DNA of 15,626 bases from the NCBI GenBank assembly GCA_900754475.1, contig CAAECY010000070.1, positions 1 to 15,626 of the forward strand, given 5' to 3'. Below are positions 6,565 through 13,808 of the stretch, piece by piece. The position numbers and the translations under genes were made by a program. How positions within the stretch are numbered: the first letter of the stretch is position 1; each line of letters starts with the position of its first letter. Origin of the DNA: an uncultured Sutterella sp. (GTDB lineage Bacteria > Pseudomonadota > Gammaproteobacteria > Burkholderiales > Burkholderiaceae_F). Below the pieces are notes generated by a model, which saw only the letters and a program-made list of their open reading frames with translations, ran no database searches and was not told the origin of the DNA.

Positions 6565-9500
6565 TTACGCGGCCTTTTCAATGTTGACGAGGAAGGCCTT
6601 GTATTCCGGGATGTAGGAATTGGGGTCGCCGACGTTGGGCGAAAGGTCGTTCACGTTGTCGCCGGTGGCAAACTTCGTCGCCCACGAGAAGTGGTGGGGC
6701 ATGCCGACGACGTGCGTGACCTGGCCGTTCACCGTCATGGGCTTCATGCGGATCGTGACCATCGCCTTCACCTTGACGGAGCCGCGGTTGTTCCAGACGC
6801 GGACCGTGTCGCCCGACTTGATGCCCTTTTCCTTCGCGAGTTCTTCGGAGATCTCGATGAAGTTGCACGGGATCAGTTCGTTGAGCCACGGGATGTTACG
6901 GGTCTGGGTACCGGACTGCCAGTGTTCGGTGACGGAGTAGGTCGTAACGACATACGGGTAGTCCTTCGCCGAACCGCGCTTGACGGACGAGTCGTCCGTG
7001 AAGCGGGCCATCGGGTTCTGACCGGCGCCGTTGAACTTGTTCTCCGTGGGGGATTCCCAGGGTTCGAAGTGTTCGGGCAGCGGGCCGTCGACCATCGAGT
7101 ACGCGAAGAGACGGGCGTTCTGTTCCCAGGTCATGAAGAAGGCGTTGTTGTCCGGAGCCTTCGCCGTGACGAAGTCGCCCACGTCGTTCTGGATCCACTT
7201 GCCGTCCTTCCATTCGACGAGGACGCGGTTGGGGTTCCAGGGCTTGCCCTGCGGGTCGGCCGACGCACGGTTGTAAAGGATGCGGCGGTTGGCAGGCCAG
7301 GCAAACGACCAGTTCGGGTAGAGACCGAGCCCCGTGGGGTCTTCCTTCGAACGACGGGTCATCGGCTGCTTCATCGGATCCAGCTTGTCGGCTTCGTTGT
7401 TGTAGTAGCCGGAGAAGATCCAGATGCCGCAGGCGGTCGAGCCGTCGGCCTTCAGGTCGGCGTAGCCCTTGAGGAGCTTGCCGTCCTTGACGGTGTAGCC
7501 GTTCAGAGCCCAGCAGAGCGCGCGGATGTCGTACTTGCCGTCGATCTTGTAGGAGAACTGCGTCTTCAGAACCTGATCCGGGCAGGCGCCGCCTTCGGCC
7601 TTGTAGAGGGCCTGGATGCGCTCGAAGAGCATCGAGAGCATTTCGAAGTCGGACTTGCATTCTCCCGGAGGTTCGATCGCCTTTTCACGCCACTGGATCC
7701 AGCGGCCGGAGTTGTTGATCGAGCCCGTCTTTTCGTAGATGAGGGCGGCCGGCAGGAACCACACTTCCGTCTGGATTTCTTCGGGCTTCATGTCCGGAGC
7801 ATCCCAGAAGAGCGCGGTTTCCGTAAGGAACCAGTCGGCGACGACGAGCCAGTCGAGCTTGGCCATCGCGCGACGGACGTGCGTGCCGTTCGCAGCCGAG
7901 TGCGCGGGGTTCATGCCCCAGCAGAAGTAGCCCTTGTACTGGCCGTCACGCATGCCGTTGAAGGTCATCATCGTGGAGTAGGCACCGTAGTCGAGCTTCG
8001 GGCTGATCTTGGGCAGCAGGTCGTAGCAGTAGTCGTTTTCGACCGTCGCGTTTTCACCGAACCATTCGCGAAGAGCGGAGACCCAGAACTTGGGCTTGTT
8101 GGCGTAGTAGCCCGCGGCGTACGTTTCCGTGGCGAGGTAGTCGGCGAGGGTCTTATGGATGCGACCCTGCGGCCACTTGAGGTAGCCCGGAGCATCCGGC
8201 ACGCTCGCGCCGACGTCGGTCGAACCCTGAACGTTCGGTTCGCCGCGAAGCGCGTTGATGCCGCCGCCCGCGATACCGACGTTGCCGAGGAGGAGCTGCA
8301 CCATGCACATGGCACGGCAGTTCTGCGAACCGTAGGTGTGCTGCGTCTGACCGAGGGCGTAGAGGATCGAGCCCGCCTTGTCGGCCTTGCCGGTCGAAGC
8401 GTAGATCTCCCAGACCTTCTGCATCACTTCGGGATCCATACCCGTCACCTGAGCAACCATCTCGGGCGTGTAGCGGGCATAGTGGCGCTTGAGGACGTTG
8501 ATGACGCACATCGGGTTCGAGAGCGTTTCGTCGCGCTTCAAGACCTTGAGGTGCGGCGTTTCGAATTTCGGCGTGCCCGGAGCGTTCACCCAGGCGTAGT
8601 CGCCCGTTTCGGACGTATCCCACACTTCCTTGTGGTCGACGTCGTAGCCCCACGTTTCATCCGAGTAGGTCTTCGTTTCGGGATCCCAACCGGAGAAGAG
8701 ACCCGTCGATTCGTCGAACTTGTAGTCGGGACGAAGGATGCAGGCGGCGTTCGTGTAGTTGATGACGTACTCGTGCTGCCAGAGGTCCTTCGAGAGGATG
8801 TAGTTGATGAGACCGCCGTAGAAGGCAAGGTCGGTACCCGGACGGATGCGCGCGTAGATGTCCGCGTTGGCGGAGGAACGCGTGTAGCGCGGGTCGACCA
8901 CGATCCACGTGGCGCCGCGGTCCTGGGCGCGCTCGACCCAACGCGAGGAAAGCGGATGGTTTTCCACGTTGTTCGAGCCGATCGACATGATGACGTCGGA
9001 GTTCTGGAAGTCGCACCAGTGCGAGGTCATCGAGCCGCGGCCGAAGGACGGAGCAAGACCCGAGACGGTCGACGAGTGGCAGACGCGCGTCTGGTTGTCG
9101 ATGGCGACGACGCCGAGCGAGCGGGCGAACTTCTGAACGAGCCACCCTTCTTCGTTGTTGAGCTGAGCGGCGCCGAACGAGGCGATGCCGTCGCAACGGT
9201 TGACCGTAACGTCGCCTTCCTTTTCAACGAAGGTTTCGTCGCGGGTCTTCTTCACGCGCTTGGCGATGGCGTCGATCGCTTCTTCCCAGGAAACCTTTTC
9301 CCAGGTCTTCGAGCCCGGACGGCGAACCATCGGATGGAGCACGCGGTCGGGGTGGAGCTGCGACTTGCGATCCTTCGTCACGACGTTGCGCAGGCCCCAC
9401 ATGGCCGCGCCCTTCGGGCAGAGACCGCCGAGGTTGACCGGATGATCCGGGTCGCCTTCGAGGTTGATGAGCTCACCGTTGCGGGTCGAGCAGATCGTGC

Positions 9501-9678
9501 CGCAACCGCCGGAGCAGTAGCAGCAGATGTTCGTCGTTTCGGTGACGTTCTGAAGCTTGTAAGGCGCCTTGGGAGAGGCGGGAGAGGCGGCTCGGGCCGC
9601 AGCGGCGATACCGGCGGCGGCAGGCGTCGTGCCGAGAAGAAGGCCACGCTTCAGGAAACTTCTGCGTGATACGTCCAT
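6565..9678 (-). CDS. fdhA: Formate dehydrogenase alpha subunit, Tat-exported, Cys at the metal
   Basis: The 1037-residue catalytic subunit is of the FdnG/FdoG type (about 1015 aa in E. coli). It oxidises formate to CO2 at a Mo- or W-bisPGD centre in the periplasm. The N-terminus has a twin-arginine signal (SRRSFLKRG at 4-12, then an Ala-rich stretch to about 31). A 4Fe-4S site is formed by Cys52, 55, 59 and 87 (CYCSGGCG, later GGLCPKGAA). The metal ligand is Cys199 followed by His200 (RVCHSST), where E. coli has Sec196-His197; no in-frame TGA is needed. The C-terminal dinucleotide-binding domain begins near SGDTVRVWNNRG. The ATG at 9676-9678 has TTAGGAGG upstream; the 18-residue longer reading would place the Tat motif too far in. 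First gene of the cluster. Confidence 0.97.
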   Translation of the reverse strand: MDVSRRSFLKRGLLLGTTPAAAGIAAAARAASPASPKAPYKLQNVTETTNICCYCSGGCGTICSTRNGELINLEGDPDHPVNLGGLCPKGAAMWGLRNVVTKDRKSQLHPDRVLHPMVRRPGSKTWEKVSWEEAIDAIAKRVKKTRDETFVEKEGDVTVNRCDGIASFGAAQLNNEEGWLVQKFARSLGVVAIDNQTRVCHSSTVSGLAPSFGRGSMTSHWCDFQNSDVIMSIGSNNVENHPLSSRWVERAQDRGATWIVVDPRYTRSSANADIYARIRPGTDLAFYGGLINYILSKDLWQHEYVINYTNAACILRPDYKFDESTGLFSGWDPETKTYSDETWGYDVDHKEVWDTSETGDYAWVNAPGTPKFETPHLKVLKRDETLSNPMCVINVLKRHYARYTPEMVAQVTGMDPEVMQKVWEIYASTGKADKAGSILYALGQTQHTYGSQNCRAMCMVQLLLGNVGIAGGGINALRGEPNVQGSTDVGASVPDAPGYLKWPQGRIHKTLADYLATETYAAGYYANKPKFWVSALREWFGENATVENDYCYDLLPKISPKLDYGAYSTMMTFNGMRDGQYKGYFCWGMNPAHSAANGTHVRRAMAKLDWLVVADWFLTETALFWDAPDMKPEEIQTEVWFLPAALIYEKTGSINNSGRWIQWREKAIEPPGECKSDFEMLSMLFERIQALYKAEGGACPDQVLKTQFSYKIDGKYDIRALCWALNGYTVKDGKLLKGYADLKADGSTACGIWIFSGYYNNEADKLDPMKQPMTRRSKEDPTGLGLYPNWSFAWPANRRILYNRASADPQGKPWNPNRVLVEWKDGKWIQNDVGDFVTAKAPDNNAFFMTWEQNARLFAYSMVDGPLPEHFEPWESPTENKFNGAGQNPMARFTDDSSVKRGSAKDYPYVVTTYSVTEHWQSGTQTRNIPWLNELIPCNFIEISEELAKEKGIKSGDTVRVWNNRGSVKVKAMVTIRMKPMTVNGQVTHVVGMPHHFSWATKFATGDNVNDLSPNVGDPNSYIPEYKAFLVNIEKAA

Positions 9679-9897
9679 GGGACCTCCTAAATCGTATCGG
9701 GGTGCACGCGGCGCTCCGTTCTCACTAAGCATGCGGCGCCAGCTGTGCGTGGGTCATAACGTGTGCAGGGAAAAAAGCCTTTCGAGCGCCCGAACCGGGA
9801 AGCGAAACACGCCTTTCACCTTTCACGCACGCAGTGTCGACGTTTTGCGCTTTGCCCGAAAGCCGTCGTTGGTAGGAGAAGCCGTCCGCCGTTGGAA

Positions 9898-9920
9898 GCA
9901 TTTTTTTACGCAAAAAACGC
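9898..9920 (-). repeat. A/T-armed hairpin upstream of fdhA
   Basis: GCATTTTTT (9898-9906) and AAAAAACGC (9912-9920) pair with one G-U wobble on the minus-strand RNA and a 5-nt loop. It is about 220 nt upstream of the fdhA start, so it could lie in a long fdhA leader or be a bent-DNA element. Confidence 0.4.
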
Positions 9921-10002
9921 ATCGTTCGGGTTAGGTCGATACCCATATGTAGGTACGTCGCGCGACCTTTTGTGAAGAGAAGCCCCGAAGAGGTTGAGGC
10001 CT

Positions 10003-10027
10003 GCGTTATTCCTTTGCAGAATAGCGC
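10003..10027. promoter_or_regulatory. ModE-like dyad between fdhA and the flavoprotein gene
   Basis: GCGTTATTC (10003-10011) and GAATAGCGC (10019-10027) form a dyad with one mismatch and a 7-bp centre. The half-sites resemble the CGTTATAT/ATATAACG arms bound by molybdate-sensing ModE, or TunR-type tungstate regulators. This would suit a promoter for a Mo/W formate dehydrogenase. It is about 325 bp upstream of fdhA. Assignment rests on half-site likeness only. Confidence 0.35.
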
Positions 10028-10038
10028 TTCGGTTTCTC

Positions 10039-10165
10039 CGACACCCCGATCGCACGCGGTAACAGGGGTTTTCGCCTTTCTATCGGACAAATAGAAATTA
10101 ACTAACCATCGGCGCCTTCCGACCGTTTTTCTCTACTTCGTACGACACCCCGCGTTTGCAGGGGT
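10039..10165. repeat. Repeated ACCCC/GGGGT hairpin, two copies 104 bp apart
   Basis: CGACACCCCG occurs at 10039-10048 and again at 10143-10152, each followed by a CAGGGGTT (10073-10080 and 10159-10166). Each copy forms an ACCCC/GGGGT stem, with inner spacing of 27 nt in the first and 9 nt in the second. The first is followed by TTTTCG on the plus strand. The rest of the 730-bp divergent region 9679-10412 contains no gene I can support. Confidence 0.5.
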
Positions 10166-10298
10166 TTCGGAGAGCCGAACGGAGCGTTTGGCGCGACGCG
10201 CTTTCCGAGCAGAGAATCGTTCTCGTTTTCGACGGTTGTCGGTTTGTTTACAAAGCAAAGAACGCAAATCCGCGAGTGATTTTCGCCATGGTTTTTGC

Positions 10299-10304
10299 TA
10301 TCCT
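10299..10304 (+). promoter_or_regulatory. Possible -10 box for the flavoprotein gene
   Basis: TATCCT at 10299-10304 is the best -10-like hexamer upstream of the flavoprotein gene. No good -35 lies 16-18 bp before it, so an activator or another sigma factor may be involved. Confidence 0.25.
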
Positions 10305-10412
10305 TGGGGCTATCAGGGTTTTCCTTTAGTCTTCGGGAGCATGGTGTTTGTCCTCCCTCCCCGACCCCGGGGAACACCCGTCGACCCCCTCTTTTCTTTT
10401 GCGTTGACCACG

Positions 10413-12071
10413 ATGCGAACCACGATTTCCGCCGCGTTTCAGACCGTCGCTCTTCCCTCCGTCCGTGCGGTCGGGACGCTTTTCGGCACGCTCGGCGTGT
10501 TGAGCGCGGCGAGCATGCTGGGCGCGCTCGGCGCGACGAATGCGCTCGCCGACACGACGGTCGATCCGACGGATCCCGCCTACCGCTGCGACGTGCTCGT
10601 CGTCGGCGCGGGCGGCGCCGGTATGAGCGCCGCGATCGTCGCGCGCGAAAAAGGGGCGAGCGTTCTCATTCTTGAGAAGATGCCGCGCGCGGGCGGCAAC
10701 ACGCTGATGGCCACGGGCCACATCACGGCAACGGGTTCGAACTACCAGGCCGAGAACGACATTCATGCCGAGGCCGCAACGTTCGAAGCGGACGTCCTCG
10801 AGGCGGGCCGCGGCGAAGCCGACCCGAAGCTCGTGCACCACATGGTCGCGCACTCGGGCGAAGCGCTCGACTGGCTGATGGGACTCGGGGCGGCTCTTGA
10901 AAACGTGCGCGAAGTGCCGGGTACGAAGGAATACCGCCTCTTTCGACCGACGGGGTGCGAGACGGTCGGCTCCGAAATCGCAGGCGTCCTTTTGCGTCGC
11001 ACGGAAACCCTCAACATTCCCGTTCTCACCTTCACGCGCGCCGAAGACCTCGTTCTCGAAGGAAAGCGCGTTTCGGGGGTGCTTGCCGAAACCGCCAACG
11101 GCAACCGTTTCGTCGTGAAGGCAAACGCCGTGGTGCTCGCCACGGGCGGCTACGCGGGAAGCCAGATGCTTCTTTCGCGCTTTTCTCCCGCCGCCGCACA
11201 CGACCTCTCCTCCAATTCGCCGGGGTCGACCGGCGACGGCTTGAAGCTTGCCGACCGCGTGGGGGCCGCTTTCACGTGCCTGGAAGACGTCCTCTACCAC
11301 CCGACCGCGGTGCCGCTTTCGGGCGCGATTCTTCCCGAGTCGCTGCGTGCGGACGGGGCGATCCTGCTCAACGCCGAAGGGCGGCGCTTCGTGAACGAAC
11401 TCGCGCCGAGCGCCGACGTTTCGGAAGCCATTCGTGAAAACGGCAACTACGCCTGGCTCGTCGTCGACCGCCAAACGGTTCGACACGTTCCCGTCATCCA
11501 TCAGCTCGTTTCCGAAGGGCTCGTCTACCCGGCGCACTCCGAAGTGCAGCTCGCGACCGTCATGCACGCCAACCCGCGCACCGTGGCGCAGACGCTCGTT
11601 CAGTACCGAGAGTTCGTACGCAAGGGGGCGGACGAAGACTTCCGTCGTCCGACCATGCTCTCCGACCTTTCGGACTTTCCTCTTTATGCGATACGCGTTC
11701 GTCCGGCCCTGCACGGCACGACCGGGGGCGTCGTCATCGATACGAAGGCCCGCGTGCTCGATCGGCACGGCGTGCCCGTTCCGGGGCTCTTTGCGGCGGG
11801 CGAAGTGACGGGGGGCGTGCACGGCGCCTCGCGCCTCGAAGACACGGCCTTGACCGACGCGATCGTCTTCGGGCGCACCGCGGGCGAAGCCGCCGCACTT
11901 TACGCTGCGGAAGCCGCGAAGGCCAACGAATCGAGCGCGAAAACGAGCGCCCGCAAGTCCGCCGCCCCGAAGCCCGCCCTCGCCCGAGAGGCCGCGCAGG
12001 GGACGATGCACTTTGCCGCGCTCGACCCCGCGAAAGCCGCGACATCCGCGGCGAAGCCCTCGGCCAACTGA
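10413..12071 (+). CDS. Secreted FAD-dependent reductase, fumarate/urocanate reductase-like, no heme domain
   Basis: The 552-residue flavoprotein belongs to the FrdA/Fcc3/UrdA family, which reduces C=C bonds of unsaturated acids as respiratory acceptors. A long Sec-type signal ends near ALA-D (46/47). The FAD motif GAGGAG is at 65-70. Fcc3-like catalytic residues by hand alignment: H296 (HPT), E309, R325 (GRRF, proton donor), H434 (ALHGTTGGV) and R474. Fcc3 Thr377 is Pro308, and the usual NRLGGNA becomes SRLEDTA, so the substrate is probably not plain fumarate. There is no CxxCH, so electrons must come from a separate cytochrome. The last ~50 residues are an Ala/Lys/Ser-rich tail. The start is uncertain: ATG 10413 fits the signal peptide but lacks a Shine-Dalgarno, while GTG 10344 has GGGAG 4 nt upstream and would add 23 residues. 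Confidence 0.87.
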   Translation: MRTTISAAFQTVALPSVRAVGTLFGTLGVLSAASMLGALGATNALADTTVDPTDPAYRCDVLVVGAGGAGMSAAIVAREKGASVLILEKMPRAGGNTLMATGHITATGSNYQAENDIHAEAATFEADVLEAGRGEADPKLVHHMVAHSGEALDWLMGLGAALENVREVPGTKEYRLFRPTGCETVGSEIAGVLLRRTETLNIPVLTFTRAEDLVLEGKRVSGVLAETANGNRFVVKANAVVLATGGYAGSQMLLSRFSPAAAHDLSSNSPGSTGDGLKLADRVGAAFTCLEDVLYHPTAVPLSGAILPESLRADGAILLNAEGRRFVNELAPSADVSEAIRENGNYAWLVVDRQTVRHVPVIHQLVSEGLVYPAHSEVQLATVMHANPRTVAQTLVQYREFVRKGADEDFRRPTMLSDLSDFPLYAIRVRPALHGTTGGVVIDTKARVLDRHGVPVPGLFAAGEVTGGVHGASRLEDTALTDAIVFGRTAGEAAALYAAEAAKANESSAKTSARKSAAPKPALAREAAQGTMHFAALDPAKAATSAAKPSAN

Positions 12072-12145
12072 GGACAACAGGCATCACCCTCACGCCAGGT
12101 CATTGAGAAGGTTCCGCTTCCGGGCATACTTTCGTCTTTGACGCC

Positions 12146-13642
12146 TCACCGAACACACTGCGTCGCCAGATGGATTTGGATCGCCCGAGCCAAGCGCTCC
12201 ACAGCCGCATCGATCGATGTTGTCGTGAACCCGGCAAAACCCAACAAGAGGCCACTGCGTGGGTTTTCGCCCACATAACAGGGAGAGAGCGGTCGCGTTT
12301 CCAGCCGATGCTCCGTCCTCAGATATTCGCTCAACTTCACGTCATCGACCTCGCGGTCGAAGATAAACGTCAAGTGCGTTCCTTGGTGGCAGGGAACGAG
12401 ATGTCCCAGGTCCGAAAGGTAGCGCCCGATAGAGCGTATGGCGACGCGACGCCGTTCCTCGTAGAGTGTTTTGAGCTTGCGGATGTGCGCTTCGTAATGC
12501 CCTCCGGCGATGAATTCGCAAAGAATGGCCTGATGAACTTCGGACGTATGCCGGTCCGTCACCATCTTTGCCCCGACAAAAGCATCTTGAACTGAAGGCG
12601 GCGCAATAAGGTAGCCAATATGGAAACCCGGATAGATCATCTTCGTGAAGCTGCCGAGGTAGGCCACATTTTCATTCGGACACTCCAACGCAGCGAGCGC
12701 CGGATACGGAGCGCCTCCGTAGCGCAACTCGCTGTCATAGTCGTCCTCGATGATCCACGCGCGCTTCGCCGCAGCCCAAGCCAAAAGTCGTTTACGACGT
12801 TCCAAAGAGAGAACCGCCCCCATCGGATACTGATGACTCGGAGTCAGCAGAAGACCCCGAACATCGTCGGTGACGCTTTCAAGAGCTTCAACCCGAAGCC
12901 CCTCCTCGTCGACCTTCACCGGAAGCGTTTTGAGTCGCGCGAACTGCAACGCCGTCCGATGCAGATCGAAATTCGGGTTTTCGTGAGCAACGATGTCCCC
13001 CGGCTCGAAGAGCACCCGCGCGCAAAGGTCCAATCCTTGTTGGATCCCCGTGGTGACGATCACCTGCTCCGGTTCGCACCGAATGCCTCTCGTCTCGCGG
13101 AGATAGTCGGAGAGCACCTGCTTGAAGGGAGGCCATCCGCCCGGCGCACAGTAGCTGTTGTGCATCCACGGACTCTTCGATATGCGAGCAACGATTTGGG
13201 TCCATTTGCGGCCCGGAAGGCTGCCAAAGTCAGGACTCACAACTGCAAGAGGCTCTTCGCTCTGAACGTGAAACCGTGCCGCCTTCCGCACCACCCCGAC
13301 TACCGATGAGGCCTCCGGAAGCATCCGTGCCGACGAATCCTTCCCAAGTCCATCGCTCGCCCAGGCTTCGGCTCGACGCACATGAGTTCGTAGCGCAACG
13401 GTCGTCCCTCTCCCTGCGCGAGCCTCACACCAACCCTCCTCCACGAGACGCCGGTACGCCGCCGTCACGGTGTTGCGGGCCACGCCGAGCGAGTCCGCAA
13501 GCCTGCGGGTTGACGGCAACCTGTCGCCCGGCTTCATTCTCGTGCGCACGCTCTCAAGAAGTTGGTCATAAAGCTGCTCCTGCAGAGAACGACTTGCCTC
13601 ATGGGAAAGCCGAAGGTTCAGAAGTGAGGGCTGTGTGAACAA
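12146..13642 (-). CDS. MocR-type regulator (GntR HTH plus PLP aminotransferase-like domain)
   Basis: The ~498-residue protein combines an N-terminal winged helix (HTH about residues 42-71, with PSTRRLADSLGVARNTVTAAY) and a class-I aminotransferase fold. EDDYDSELRY and SFTKMIYPG are typical MocR signatures, with Lys334 as the likely PLP lysine. MocR regulators (PdxR, GabR, TauR, DdlR) sense PLP or PLP-amino acid adducts and usually control a divergent neighbour. The start is taken as TTG 13640-13642 because GGGAG lies exactly 7 nt upstream; a TTG nine codons earlier would place that site inside the gene. It is divergent from the SstT-like transporter and convergent with the flavoprotein gene (74-nt gap, no clear terminator hairpin). 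The likely role is control of the transporter in response to an amino acid. Confidence 0.9.
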   Translation of the reverse strand: MFTQPSLLNLRLSHEASRSLQEQLYDQLLESVRTRMKPGDRLPSTRRLADSLGVARNTVTAAYRRLVEEGWCEARAGRGTTVALRTHVRRAEAWASDGLGKDSSARMLPEASSVVGVVRKAARFHVQSEEPLAVVSPDFGSLPGRKWTQIVARISKSPWMHNSYCAPGGWPPFKQVLSDYLRETRGIRCEPEQVIVTTGIQQGLDLCARVLFEPGDIVAHENPNFDLHRTALQFARLKTLPVKVDEEGLRVEALESVTDDVRGLLLTPSHQYPMGAVLSLERRKRLLAWAAAKRAWIIEDDYDSELRYGGAPYPALAALECPNENVAYLGSFTKMIYPGFHIGYLIAPPSVQDAFVGAKMVTDRHTSEVHQAILCEFIAGGHYEAHIRKLKTLYEERRRVAIRSIGRYLSDLGHLVPCHQGTHLTFIFDREVDDVKLSEYLRTEHRLETRPLSPCYVGENPRSGLLLGFAGFTTTSIDAAVERLARAIQIHLATQCVR

Positions 13643-13705
13643 AAGAGATCTCCCGAAGAAAAGTCCCAACTGGGCTGCAAGCTTGCGGACGAGGTCCGTC
13701 TTCCT

Positions 13706-13748
13706 ATGGAGCCATTATGCGCCTATTTGATGGATCCATTCCAAATGG
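13706..13748. promoter_or_regulatory. Candidate MocR operator: repeated CCAT palindromes
   Basis: In the 166-bp divergent gap, ATGGAGCCAT (13706-13715) and the perfect palindrome ATGGATCCAT (13730-13739) lie 24 bp apart centre to centre. CCATT-CCA-AATGG (13736-13748) overlaps the second. MocR proteins commonly bind direct repeats about two helical turns apart near their own promoter. The cluster sits 64-103 bp before both starts. Confidence 0.5.
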
Positions 13749-13772
13749 TTCCGAGGCATGATTTTCCCGACC

Positions 13773-13808
13773 TTGACTCTCTGACGGCTTTCAGACATTC
13801 TCTCCGTC
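13773..13808 (+). promoter_or_regulatory. Promoter of the SstT-like gene, possibly leaderless
   Basis: TTGACT (13773-13778) and CATTCT (13796-13801) are 17 bp apart. Counting 7 bp after the -10 puts transcription start at 13808-13809, the first base of the ATG. There is no Shine-Dalgarno before this ATG, so a leaderless message is possible. The -35 is good, the -10 is weak. Confidence 0.35.

Noticed and set aside
6691..9669. 992-codon open frame on the plus strand opposite fdhA
   Set aside because: It mirrors fdhA almost end to end, encodes a Val/Arg/Asp-rich product without any fold signature, and is explained by codon bias that avoids TTA, CTA and TCA in fdhA.
6565..9732. Longer fdhA start (18 more residues)
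   Set aside because: The ATG at 9678 has a near-perfect ribosome site and places the twin-arginine motif at residues 5-6 as expected.
9725..9743. Sigma-54-like GG...GC element upstream of fdhA on the minus strand
   Set aside because: The distance between GG and GC is 8 bases rather than the required 10, and the surrounding consensus is poor.
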